Source of the DNA: Fusibacter_D sp033549245
GTDB lineage: Bacteria; Bacillota; Clostridia; Peptostreptococcales; Acidaminobacteraceae
DNA: 26,234 nt
Direction of reading: 5' to 3'
Assembly: GCA_033549245.1 (NCBI GenBank)
Contig: JAWSUW010000024.1
Location: forward strand, 1-26,234
Shown here in pieces: positions 15,592-23,152 of this stretch (position 1 is the first letter of the stretch; each line of letters begins with the position of its first letter). The notes below the pieces were generated by a model. The model was not told the DNA's origin. It saw only the letters and a list, made by a program, of their open reading frames with translations, and searched no databases. The translations under genes and the position numbers were made by a program.

Positions 15592-16083
15592 TTATTGATT
15601 TTTTATGGATATGTTCAGTGCGCTTAAATGCTCCATAACAGGTTTAACATCATGTTCGCTGAGCCAAACCATTTCCTGTTTTCTGCTTTTGGCTTTTCTG
15701 AACACCAAATATGGTCGCCCTTTAGCTCTTAGTACGTCAAAGTATTCAATTGTGCTGATTCGTGTATACCATGCTTTACCTAGAGAATCCTTTGTGATCA
15801 ATGTATCTCCTAATTGAATGATGGTCCAGATGATACCCATTTCAACAGACATGATAAAGATCAGTATCTTATTCAGTATATTTTTCTCAAAAATTAATCC
15901 GGATACCATAATTACAATTGGCACAAGTAGTAACAATACATAAAAAAGGTGCTTGTGCTTTTTTTCTTCTTTGATCCGATATCTAATATCTTCCTTGTTG
16001 AGGATTCTTCTACGCAAATCACTAAATAAGACCATTGAACATAAAAATACCAACAAACTGTAGTTGAAAACATTGCTATACAT
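15592..16083 (-). CDS. Membrane protein of unknown function with PH-like C-terminus
   Basis: I do not recognise this 163-residue protein firmly. It has a short N-terminal helix (about 6-22), a very basic cytoplasmic segment (RRRILNKEDIRYRIKEEKKHKH), two close helices (about 46-66 and 70-92), and a soluble C-terminal part rich in beta-strand pattern (LITKDSLGKAWYTRISTIEYF, then LVFRKAKSRKQEMVWLSEHD, quoted in pieces). That ending resembles the bacterial PH-like/DUF5673-type domains found after paired membrane helices, which is only a pattern match. The ATG follows GGAGGATTAATA, inside the 3' end of the preceding GNAT gene two bases away, so the genes are co-transcribed. Confidence 0.7.
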   Translation of the reverse strand: MYSNVFNYSLLVFLCSMVLFSDLRRRILNKEDIRYRIKEEKKHKHLFYVLLLLVPIVIMVSGLIFEKNILNKILIFIMSVEMGIIWTIIQLGDTLITKDSLGKAWYTRISTIEYFDVLRAKGRPYLVFRKAKSRKQEMVWLSEHDVKPVMEHLSALNISIKNQ

Positions 16084-16085
16084 TA

Positions 16086-16640
16086 TTAATCCTCCATTTT
16101 ATACTCAGATTTGAGCAAACCGTAGAGCACTCGATCTTTCCACTCTTGATTCACAGATTGATGCTCCTTTAACTCAGCTTCCTTCCGAAACCCCAGTTTG
16201 ATCATGATGCGTTCAGACGCGACATTTTCTTTGACACACCCGGTCGTAATCTTCCATGCATCAAGTTCATTGAAGGCAAAATCAACACATTTTTTTGCTG
16301 CTTCCGACGTCATCCCCTGTCCCCAAAATTCTCTTTTCGTAAAATAACCCAGTTCAAGTAATTTTCCTGACGAATTTTCATCCAGTACTGTGAATCCGAT
16401 TTCTCCAATATATTTTGAGGTTTCTCTCTCGATAATCGCAAAAAAATAATGCTTGCGGTTTGGTTTCCCAATGTCACGCATTGAGACTTCCAAATTATCC
16501 TCAGCCCCTTTGGGGTCCACCACAAATAAATCCATGATGAATCGCATTTCAAATGGTCTTGATATCAGATCAAACAGATTGTCCAAATCTTCTTCAATAT
16601 GGTCTCTAATGAGTAACCTCTTTGTCTCAAGTATAATCAT
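16086..16640 (-). CDS. GNAT acetyltransferase, RimJ/RimL type
   Basis: A 184-residue acetyltransferase of the Acetyltransf_3 group, relatives of which acetylate ribosomal protein N-termini, antibiotics or small amines. The N-terminus IILETKRLLIRDHIEEDLDNLFDLI is diagnostic (LxTxRLxLR), the acetyl-CoA loop is YFTKREFWGQGMTSEAA, and NVASERIMIKLGFRKEAELKEH is the usual motif B ending. I start it at ATG 16638-16640 because GAGGTG lies six bases before it; a GTG three codons upstream is part of that ribosome site itself. The substrate is unknown. Confidence 0.87.
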   Translation of the reverse strand: MIILETKRLLIRDHIEEDLDNLFDLISRPFEMRFIMDLFVVDPKGAEDNLEVSMRDIGKPNRKHYFFAIIERETSKYIGEIGFTVLDENSSGKLLELGYFTKREFWGQGMTSEAAKKCVDFAFNELDAWKITTGCVKENVASERIMIKLGFRKEAELKEHQSVNQEWKDRVLYGLLKSEYKMED

Positions 16641-16657
16641 TTTATGCACCTCATGCT

Positions 16658-16666
16658 ATTATACCA
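16658..16666 (-). promoter_or_regulatory. Extended -10 promoter for the RimJ/L-type GNAT gene
   Basis: TGGTATAAT reads leftwards here, an extended -10 element. The predicted start (about 16651) falls on the ribosome binding site, so the leader would be only about ten bases. The -35 position is a T-rich sequence shared with the oppA terminator tail. Confidence 0.4.
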
Positions 16667-16681
16667 TGGATGTATAATAAG

Positions 16682-16720
16682 AAAAAAGAGTTTATCCCAT
16701 AATCGAACCGGGATAAACTC
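16682..16720 (-). terminator. Rho-independent terminator of oppA
   Basis: Reading leftwards, GAGTTTATCCC (16710-16720) and GGGATAAACTC (16688-16698) form a perfect 11-base stem with an 11-base loop, followed by TTTTTT. It lies 39 bases after the oppA stop and ends the opp operon. Confidence 0.92.
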
Positions 16721-16759
16721 TTTGGACCAGGAATTGTAAGCAATCCCTGAAACATTTAA

Positions 16760-18433
16760 TTATTCAACGATAGATGCACCACTGAAGTCTACAGTTCCAA
16801 GTACAGATCTGTCCCATCCTACTACAACGTCAGAAACTAACATTGTATCAGAATAGTGATAAACAGGTACGATTGGAAGTGCATTCATCAAAATATCTTG
16901 CGCATCGTATAGTGCTTCAAAGTGCTCAGCGCCTCTAGTTTGAGAAGAAAGAGACAATAATCTGTCGTATTCAGCATCGCTGAACTTAGGATCATTGTAA
17001 GCGTTGCCAGTTGTAAAGATACTTAAAAGACCACTTGGATCCATAAAGTCTGTCAACCAACCACCACGAGCTAGCTCGTAATCGCCAACTTTTCTAGTGT
17101 CTTGGAATACTGCCCATTCTTGATTCTCAAGAGAAGCATTAAGGCCAAGATTTGTTTTCAACATTTCTTGAATAATTTCAGCTACCATTTGGTGGCCTTC
17201 AGAAGTGTTGTACATGATAGTAAACTCAGGGAAGCCAGCGCCTCCTGGGAATCCAGCTTCAGCTAAAAGCGCTTGAGCTTCTTCAACTTTGCTGTCATCT
17301 GTAGCTAAACCGTAAGTTCCAGCAGTTTCAAAGAAGTCATTGCCTTTGTCATCAAGGAATCCAGGTGGTACAAATCCAGCTGCTGGAACTTGACCAGCAC
17401 CAAGAGTATCAGTGATCAATTCTCTGTCGATAGCCATGTTGATTGCTTTTCTTACAAGAGGATCTGCCCAGAGTTCGAGGTTCATATTGAAGTTGTAGTA
17501 GTAAGTTCCAAGTAATGGGAATACATAGAATTCTGGATCTTCTGCAATCAATCTTGGAACTTCAGCAGTAGGAACTGAAGGAATAAACTGTAACTCACCG
17601 CTTTGGAAAGCTTGGTAAGCAGTTGATTCTTCATCGATAAATACTGCATCGATTTTGTCAAGCATTACGTTTTCAGCATTCCAGTACTCTGGATTTTTCT
17701 CAAGTACAAGACCTTGACCGATTGTGTATGAAGTCAAAACAAAAGGTCCGTTAGATACTGCAGTTGCAGGATCTTTTGCCCATGCGCCATCAGCTTTTGC
17801 TTCTACAGCAGATTGCTTAACAGGCATGAAGTGGTAGAAAGAAAGTAAACTTAAGATGTAGTCTGTAGGATTGTTCAATTTGACTTCAAGTGTATAATCG
17901 TCAAGAGCAGTTACACCAACATCATCAAGAGAACCTTCTCCAAAAGCCGCATCAGCAGCACCAACTACATTTGTATATTCCCAAATCCATGAATATTCAG
18001 ATGCTGTAGCTGGATCCATTCCACGTTTCCAAGAATAAACGAAATCGTGAGCAGTTAGTGGAGATCCATCAGACCAATTTGACTCTCTCAAATTGAAAGT
18101 GATTGTCAAACCATCTTCAGATACATCCCAAGATTCAGCGATACCAGGATAAACGATACCACTTTTTTCTCTTGTCAATGCTTCAAATGTTTGATTGATT
18201 ACGTCACCACCATCGCTTGCACCGTTAAGTGTAGGATCGATGGTTTTAGGGTCAGCACCAACGTTCCACAATAAAACTTGAGGAGTTGCAGGTGTCTCTG
18301 TTGGAGCAGGTGTCTCTGTTGGAGCTGGAGTTTCAGCAACAGGTGTGGTTGGTTCTGGATCTTTCGCACCACACGCTGCCAACAGTGAAGTCATCATGAC
18401 CAACACCAAGAGTAGCGATAAAAATCTTTTCAT
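16760..18433 (-). CDS. oppA: Oligopeptide ABC transporter substrate-binding lipoprotein
   Basis: Extracellular peptide-binding lipoprotein of the SBP_bac_5 family, 557 residues. The signal peptide ends in lipobox LAAC with C21 as the lipid anchor. It is followed by a Pro/Thr/Glu spacer with a repeated APTETP unit that lifts the domain off the membrane. The mature domain opens with LLWNVGADPKTIDPTLN and has the family segments VINQTFEALTREKSG, WSDGSPLTAHDFVYSWKR and VRKAINMAIDRELI. These match OppA/DppA proteins that bind peptides of several residues. AGGAGG lies well placed before the ATG. It is the last gene of oppBCDFA and has its own likely promoter in the 69-base gap before it. The exact peptide preference is unknown. 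Confidence 0.94.
   Translation of the reverse strand: MKRFLSLLLVLVMMTSLLAACGAKDPEPTTPVAETPAPTETPAPTETPATPQVLLWNVGADPKTIDPTLNGASDGGDVINQTFEALTREKSGIVYPGIAESWDVSEDGLTITFNLRESNWSDGSPLTAHDFVYSWKRGMDPATASEYSWIWEYTNVVGAADAAFGEGSLDDVGVTALDDYTLEVKLNNPTDYILSLLSFYHFMPVKQSAVEAKADGAWAKDPATAVSNGPFVLTSYTIGQGLVLEKNPEYWNAENVMLDKIDAVFIDEESTAYQAFQSGELQFIPSVPTAEVPRLIAEDPEFYVFPLLGTYYYNFNMNLELWADPLVRKAINMAIDRELITDTLGAGQVPAAGFVPPGFLDDKGNDFFETAGTYGLATDDSKVEEAQALLAEAGFPGGAGFPEFTIMYNTSEGHQMVAEIIQEMLKTNLGLNASLENQEWAVFQDTRKVGDYELARGGWLTDFMDPSGLLSIFTTGNAYNDPKFSDAEYDRLLSLSSQTRGAEHFEALYDAQDILMNALPIVPVYHYSDTMLVSDVVVGWDRSVLGTVDFSGASIVE
18288..18323 (-). repeat. 18-base tandem repeat encoding the OppA linker
   Basis: Two identical 18-base units (18288-18305 and 18306-18323) encode the doubled Pro-Thr-Glu-Thr-Pro-Ala segment just after the OppA lipid anchor. 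The exact identity suggests a recent duplication; the linker length may vary between strains. Confidence 0.9.
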
Positions 18434-18456
18434 ATTTTCCTCCTTCTTACATTAGG

Positions 18457-18485
18457 TTTATATTAATTGCCACCATTGGCGACAA
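18457..18485 (-). promoter_or_regulatory. Likely internal promoter for oppA
   Basis: Reading leftwards, TTGTCG (18480-18485), a 17-base spacer and TATAAA (18457-18462) lie between oppF and oppA, with the start expected at about 18450 and AGGAGG just after. A separate promoter would let the binding protein be made in excess over the membrane complex. Confidence 0.55.
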
Positions 18486-18502
18486 ATAATAACATCTGGT
18501 AC

Positions 18503-19495
18503 TTACAATCCATTGATTTCTTCGACTATGTGACACGCTGCGAAATGATTTGGCATAACTTCTCTTAACTCAGGTGTCTCAACTTTGCATCTATCGACAG
18601 CGTATCTGCACCTTGTGCTAAAGCGGCATCCAGGCTTAGGATTGATCGGGCTTTTGACATCGCCTTGAAGTATGATTCTACCTTCTTTTTTTACACCTGG
18701 ATCAGGAATCGGTATGGACGATAATAATGCTTTAGTATAAGGATGTAACGGCTTATCGTACAATTCTTCACTTGCTGCGACTTCCATCATATGTCCCAAA
18801 TACATAACTCCGATTCTGTCAGAAATATGTTTTACCATGGAAAGGTCATGGGCAATAAATAGATAAGTTAAACCTAGTTCATTTTGGAGATCTTCAAGCA
18901 TATTGACCACTTGTGCCTGGATAGAAACGTCCAGTGCGGAAATTGGCTCATCACAAATAATCAATTCAGGTTCGATAGCAAGTGCTCTTGCTATACCGAT
19001 TCTCTGTCTCTGTCCACCTGAAAATTCATGTGGATATCTATTGGCATGTTCCTTCTTGAGACCAACTGTAGTCAACAGACTATGGATTCTTTCCATGCGT
19101 TCTTTGCCTTTGTGACCAGTATGAATATCCATACCTTCTCCGATGATTTCAGCTATGGTCATACGGGTATTTAGCGATGCGTAAGGATCTTGAAAGATCA
19201 TTTGAATCTTTTTTCTATATTTCAATAATTCCTTATCTGATAATTTGGCGATATCAACACCATCAAATATGATTTCTCCATCTGTAGGCTCATAAAGTCT
19301 CACCACACAACGTCCAATGGTTGACTTTCCGCAACCGGATTCGCCAACAAGTCCGAATGTTTCACCTTTGTTAATGAAAAATGAAAGATCATCAACCGCT
19401 TTTAAAAGGTTTTTCTCTTTCTGAAACATTGGTGTCTTAACGGGAAAATACTTTTTTAAGTTTCTAACTTCCAATAAAGGTTTTTTTTCAGCCAT
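18503..19495 (-). CDS. oppF: Oligopeptide ABC transporter, ATP-binding protein OppF
   Basis: One of the two ATPases of the peptide importer, 330 residues. Walker A GESGCGKSTIGR, Q-loop IFQDPYASLNTRMT, signature FSGGQRQRIGIARALA, Walker B LIICDEPISALDVS and switch histidine in FIAHDLSMVKHI are all intact. The C-terminal oligopeptide-transporter extension is present with cysteines in PGCRFSTRCRYAVDRCK, typical of the group that carries an iron-sulphur or metal site. The ATG at 19493-19495 lies inside the end of oppD (8-base overlap). Confidence 0.96.
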   Translation of the reverse strand: MAEKKPLLEVRNLKKYFPVKTPMFQKEKNLLKAVDDLSFFINKGETFGLVGESGCGKSTIGRCVVRLYEPTDGEIIFDGVDIAKLSDKELLKYRKKIQMIFQDPYASLNTRMTIAEIIGEGMDIHTGHKGKERMERIHSLLTTVGLKKEHANRYPHEFSGGQRQRIGIARALAIEPELIICDEPISALDVSIQAQVVNMLEDLQNELGLTYLFIAHDLSMVKHISDRIGVMYLGHMMEVAASEELYDKPLHPYTKALLSSIPIPDPGVKKEGRIILQGDVKSPINPKPGCRFSTRCRYAVDRCKVETPELREVMPNHFAACHIVEEINGL

Positions 19496-20504
19496 CTATT
19501 TCACATCCTTTTTTATATCCTTCTACCTCCGGCGCATCCTCATGCAACAACCAGCATGCAGAAGTATGCGTTTCATTGATTCGATAAAATGGTGCCATTT
19601 CCTCTTTGCAGATTGCCATTGCATGAGGGCATCTCGGCGAGAAAGGACATCCTTTAGGAGGATTCATCAAATCCGGTGGAGAACCTGGAATCGGAATCAA
19701 TCTTCCTTTGGATTTCGAATGCATTTTAGGAATAGAATTCATCAAGCCTTGTGTATAAGGATGTTGAGGACTGTGGAAAATCTCATCGACAGAACCTTTT
19801 TCCATGATCATACCACCATACATGACGACCAAATTGTGGCACGTTTCTGCTATGACACCAAGGTCATGTGTAATAATGATAATGGATGTTTCAATTTCCT
19901 TTGATAATTTTATTAATATATCGAGAATCTGTGCTTGAATCGTAACATCAAGTGCCGTTGTCGGTTCATCAGCTATCAGCAATTTTGGATTACATGAAAG
20001 TGCAGTTGCGATCATCGCCCTTTGTCTCATTCCACCTGAAAACTCATGTGGGTAAGATCTGATTCTATTTTCAGGCTCAGGGATTCCTACCATATTGAGT
20101 TTCTCGATTGCAATAGCTCTTGCTTCAGCTTTACTGACCTTCTGATGTCTTCTGATAACTTCAATCATGAGATTCTCTATGGTGAAAACCGGATTGAGGG
20201 ATGTCATAGGATCTTGGAAAATCATTGAAATCTCTTTACCTCTGATATTGGACATGACCGCATCCGGTTTATTGGAAATGACCTCACCATCGAAGACGAT
20301 TTCCCCGCCCGTTATGCGACCTGGATGGTCAATGAGTCCCATTATAGACAGTGCTGTTACACTCTTTCCACTACCGGATTCTCCAACAATACCTAATATG
20401 TCACCTTTTTCCATCGAAAAAGAATTGCCTCTAACCGCTTTTACTTCACCCATATGTGTGAAAAAAGAAGTGTTTAAATTTTTTACTTCAAGTATTTTTT
20501 TCAT
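19488..20504 (-). CDS. oppD: Oligopeptide ABC transporter, ATP-binding protein OppD
   Basis: Second ATPase of the peptide importer, 338 residues. Walker A GESGSGKSVTALSIMG, Q-loop IFQDPMTSLNPVF, signature FSGGMRQRAMIATALS, Walker B LLIADEPTTALDVT and switch histidine in IITHDLGVIAE are intact. The C-terminal extension PGSPPDLMNPPKGCPFSPRC with further cysteines (HAMAICKEE) is the normal OppD ending. It begins nine bases after the oppC stop and overlaps the oppF start, in keeping with one polycistronic message. Confidence 0.97.
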   Translation of the reverse strand: MKKILEVKNLNTSFFTHMGEVKAVRGNSFSMEKGDILGIVGESGSGKSVTALSIMGLIDHPGRITGGEIVFDGEVISNKPDAVMSNIRGKEISMIFQDPMTSLNPVFTIENLMIEVIRRHQKVSKAEARAIAIEKLNMVGIPEPENRIRSYPHEFSGGMRQRAMIATALSCNPKLLIADEPTTALDVTIQAQILDILIKLSKEIETSIIIITHDLGVIAETCHNLVVMYGGMIMEKGSVDEIFHSPQHPYTQGLMNSIPKMHSKSKGRLIPIPGSPPDLMNPPKGCPFSPRCPHAMAICKEEMAPFYRINETHTSACWLLHEDAPEVEGYKKGCEIDG

Positions 20505-20513
20505 GATTCACCC

Positions 20514-21713
20514 CTACCCTTTTCTCAATCTTGGATCCAATGCATCTCTCAATCCATCGCCTAAAAAGTTAAATGCAAGCATTGTAATTGCAATGGCGAG
20601 TGCCGGGAAAAACAATTGGTAAGGATATGTGATCAATCCAGATAACGCATTGTTGGCCAGTGTTCCCCAAGATGCCTGTGGTGCTGAAACACCAAGTCCG
20701 ATGAAGCTCAAGAAGGCTTCTGTGAATACTGCTGATGGAATCATCATGGTCATTGAAACGATGATTGGTCCGATCGCATTTGGAATCAAGTGTCTTAAAA
20801 TGATTTTATATTTCGGTACACCTATAACTCTGGCTGCAAGGACAAATTCCTGTTCCTTGAGTGAAAGCATCTGACCACGAACAAGCCTGGCCATGCCAAC
20901 CCAGTAAACACTACTCAGTGCAATGATAATGTTGGTGAGTCCATCTGATTTTCTGAACCAAACCATCAATAAGATTACATAAAGCATCAATGGGATGGAA
21001 TTGATGATGTCAACAATTCTCATCATGATATTGTCAACTCGTCCACCTTCAAAACCTGAGATACTGCCATAAATTACTCCAATGAACAAATTAACCATTG
21101 TCGCAACTACCGCAATCAATAATGAAATTCTTGCACCATACATAACTCTGGTCAAAACATCCCGACCTAAATCATCTGTACCAAAAGGAAACGATAAATT
21201 GAACTTCGTACCTGTGGAATATTTAAAGATTTCTCCTTTATACTCGATTGTAAAATTGTAATCATAACCTTGCTTGTCTTTAAGCGTATTATAGGAAAAA
21301 TCTAAAGTAACGACTTCCTCTGAATTATCAGCATCTAAAAGATAAGTATATACCTTGTTAATAGGGTCCCTGTGATCCAGTTTCAATTTTCTATCCATTT
21401 TCCCGCTATCTAGAACAAGAAACATGTTGTAATCACTGGAGAGATATAGATTGATACCTTCCTCGACTTCAAATATGTCCAGTCTAGGTGGAAGATTTTT
21501 GAAATCGTTGCTTTGATCTGAATAACTATATGGTGTCAAATAAGGTCCCAATGTGCCAAATAATACTATAAAAACTATTAGAACTATTCCAATCATTGCC
21601 AATCTATGTTTCTTAAGTCTTCTCCAAGCGTCTTGCCAATAAGTCAAACTTGGTCTGGTTATTTCCTCGTCTTCAACATTATTTTCCAAAAATTCAAATC
21701 TGTTGTCCTTCAT
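20514..21713 (-). CDS. oppC: Oligopeptide ABC transporter, permease OppC with large extracytoplasmic insertion
   Basis: Membrane subunit of the peptide importer. The N-terminal OppC_N region (YWQDAWRRLKKHRLAMIGI, then a helix at about 40-60) and the C-terminal permease domain (FPFGTDDLGRDVLTRVMYG, EAA loop EFVLAARVIGVPKYKIILRHLIPNA, quoted as adjoining parts) are standard. At 399 residues it is about 100 longer than usual OppC proteins: roughly residues 75-170, between LPPR and FPFGTDD, are an extra hydrophilic segment that should lie outside the cell. I start it at ATG 21711-21713, seven bases after the oppB stop with GGAG upstream; a TTG seven codons earlier is the alternative. Confidence 0.93.
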   Translation of the reverse strand: MKDNRFEFLENNVEDEEITRPSLTYWQDAWRRLKKHRLAMIGIVLIVFIVLFGTLGPYLTPYSYSDQSNDFKNLPPRLDIFEVEEGINLYLSSDYNMFLVLDSGKMDRKLKLDHRDPINKVYTYLLDADNSEEVVTLDFSYNTLKDKQGYDYNFTIEYKGEIFKYSTGTKFNLSFPFGTDDLGRDVLTRVMYGARISLLIAVVATMVNLFIGVIYGSISGFEGGRVDNIMMRIVDIINSIPLMLYVILLMVWFRKSDGLTNIIIALSSVYWVGMARLVRGQMLSLKEQEFVLAARVIGVPKYKIILRHLIPNAIGPIIVSMTMMIPSAVFTEAFLSFIGLGVSAPQASWGTLANNALSGLITYPYQLFFPALAIAITMLAFNFLGDGLRDALDPRLRKG

Positions 21714-21720
21714 ATTGCTA

Positions 21721-22644
21721 TTACTCCTTTCCAAGTCGTATTCTAGGATCGATGAAACCGTAAGCGATGTCTACAAACAATACCATGATAATGTAGAACC
21801 CAGCATAGAAAACGGTCATACCCATAATGGTTGTATAATCACGATTGGTAACACTTTCCACGTAATATCTTCCCATTCCAGGAACAGCAAAAATCTTTTC
21901 GACAACAAATGAACCTGTCAAGATTGCTGCAATCATCGGTCCAATATAGGTTACAACTGGAATCAATGCATTTTTTACAGCGTGTTTTCCAATGACACTG
22001 AATTCTTTTAGGCCATTGGCTCTAGCAGTACGAATATAATCTTGTCTAAGCACTTCAAGCATGCTCGAACGGGTCAAGCGTGCAACGAATGACAAGGAAT
22101 AGCCGGTAAGTGCGATAACGGGTCCTATATACCCCAATGGTGTAGAGAGTCCAAAAGATGGAATCCAACCCAGCTTACCTGCGAAGAAGTAAATAATCAG
22201 AGTGGCAATAACAAAACTTGGCACAGTGACACCAAGTGTCGCCATGAACATGACGAAATAGTCTATAGGTTTGTTCTGTTTAAGTGCCGATATGATCCCG
22301 ACAGGGATTCCTAGTATGACAATCAGCAAACTCGCCATCAACCCTATTTTTGCGGAAGTTGGAAATCCTGCAACGAGCAAATCGTTGACAGTGGTTCCAA
22401 TTTTAGAATAAGAAGGTCCTAAATCAAATGTAACAAGACCTTTCATATAGTCAAAATACTGAACATAAAGTGGTGCATCCAAATTGTATTTTTCGTTCAA
22501 AGATTTCAAAATCTCATCTGGAACAGGCCTTTCTCTAGTGAACGGACCTCCAGGTATAGAGTGCATCATTGTAAAAGTCAATGTGGCAATAAGCAATATG
22601 GTGATAATTGCCGAGATAACCCTTTTCAAATAATATGATCCCAC
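21721..22644 (-). CDS. oppB: Oligopeptide ABC transporter, permease OppB
   Basis: Partner permease, 307 residues and about six helices. YYLKRVISAIITILLIATLTF leads (quoted partly; the key is the first helix followed by IPGGPF), then the family's LNEKYNLDAPLYVQYFDYMKG segment, LTGYSLSFVARLTRSSMLEVL, and the EAA loop DYIRTARANGLKEFSVIGKHAVKNALIP. The start is GTG at 22642-22644, preceded by AAAGGAG at six bases. It is the first gene of oppBCDFA and has a long untranslated region upstream. Confidence 0.95.
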   Translation of the reverse strand: MGSYYLKRVISAIITILLIATLTFTMMHSIPGGPFTRERPVPDEILKSLNEKYNLDAPLYVQYFDYMKGLVTFDLGPSYSKIGTTVNDLLVAGFPTSAKIGLMASLLIVILGIPVGIISALKQNKPIDYFVMFMATLGVTVPSFVIATLIIYFFAGKLGWIPSFGLSTPLGYIGPVIALTGYSLSFVARLTRSSMLEVLRQDYIRTARANGLKEFSVIGKHAVKNALIPVVTYIGPMIAAILTGSFVVEKIFAVPGMGRYYVESVTNRDYTTIMGMTVFYAGFYIIMVLFVDIAYGFIDPRIRLGKE

Positions 22645-22679
22645 GTGTTTCTCCTTTCGTACATCCCAAAATGTTTGAT

Positions 22680-22709
22680 ATTATACTTATGTCATATCGG
22701 TTATGTCTT
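22680..22709 (-). promoter_or_regulatory. Proximal promoter of the opp operon
   Basis: TATAAT reads leftwards at 22680-22685, with AAGACA 18 bases upstream (four of six positions match TTGACA). The start would be at about 22673, giving a leader of about 30 bases before the oppB GTG. Confidence 0.45.
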
Positions 22710-22823
22710 GACCATATTCTTCCCCCTCATAACGCAGCCCTCCCCCTTTTGAAAGAGCATTATTGCCTTATTCGGTACTGATAATTTATCTGTAATAGAC
22801 GTTCCAAATGTTACGCCTTCTTA

Positions 22824-22832
22824 ATTATAGCA
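22824..22832 (-). promoter_or_regulatory. Distal extended -10 promoter of the opp operon
   Basis: TGCTATAAT reads leftwards, a perfect extended -10. The -35 position is AT-rich without a clear TTGACA, which extended -10 promoters tolerate. The start is expected at about 22817. Confidence 0.5.
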
Positions 22833-22969
22833 CCGTTCATATTATTAATATATATTAATATTGCCGAATTTTCAAACTTTTCTGCAAGATGAAAGGGCAT
22901 TTTGGGGGTTAAAACCGTAAAAATTTATTTATATCGAGTTTTTGGAACGTTCACAAAATTCTTACAAAA

Positions 22970-23018
22970 ATGAAACAAAAGGAAGTTGAACTTTCATTTT
23001 CGTCCAAATCTTCCTTTT
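22970..23018 (-). terminator. Possible terminator of the tag transcript
   Basis: Reading leftwards, AAAAGGAAG (23010-23018) and CTTCCTTTT (22977-22985) form a perfect 9-base stem with a 24-base loop, followed by a T-rich tail. It lies about 135 bases after the tag stop. The long loop and A-U-rich stem lower confidence. Confidence 0.4.
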
Positions 23019-23152
23019 CAGGGATATTACACTCGTATTACGCTCGTGTTACAAATTCAAATTTTTCGTTACTTGAACCATCGAAGAAAATGATCTTTGC
23101 ATTGCCCACTACACTTGGTTCGGAGTAGACACTCTCCATATGACTTGTGTAA

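Larger units (their letters stand above)
22645..23152 (-). promoter_or_regulatory. 508-base regulatory region upstream of the opp operon
   Basis: No gene is visible here. It holds, leftwards, the tail of the tag transcript with a possible terminator (22977-23018), an AT-rich stretch, an extended -10 TGCTATAAT at 22824-22832, and a second TATAAT at 22680-22685 with AAGACA 18 bases upstream. The distal promoter would give a leader of about 170 bases. Between the two promoters are two copies of AGGGGGA 20 bases apart (22721-22727, 22741-22747). An inverted pair of a 10-base word lies at 22799-22808 and 22941-22950. I recognise no riboswitch. Confidence 0.5.

Noticed and set aside
20167..20622. 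A 151-codon plus-strand frame across oppD and oppC
   Set aside because: It crosses the boundary of two conserved minus-strand genes without a ribosome site or domain.
22645..22817. Riboswitch or T-box in the opp leader
   Set aside because: I found no T-box sequence, specifier hairpin, or terminator/antiterminator pair, and no known aptamer pattern.
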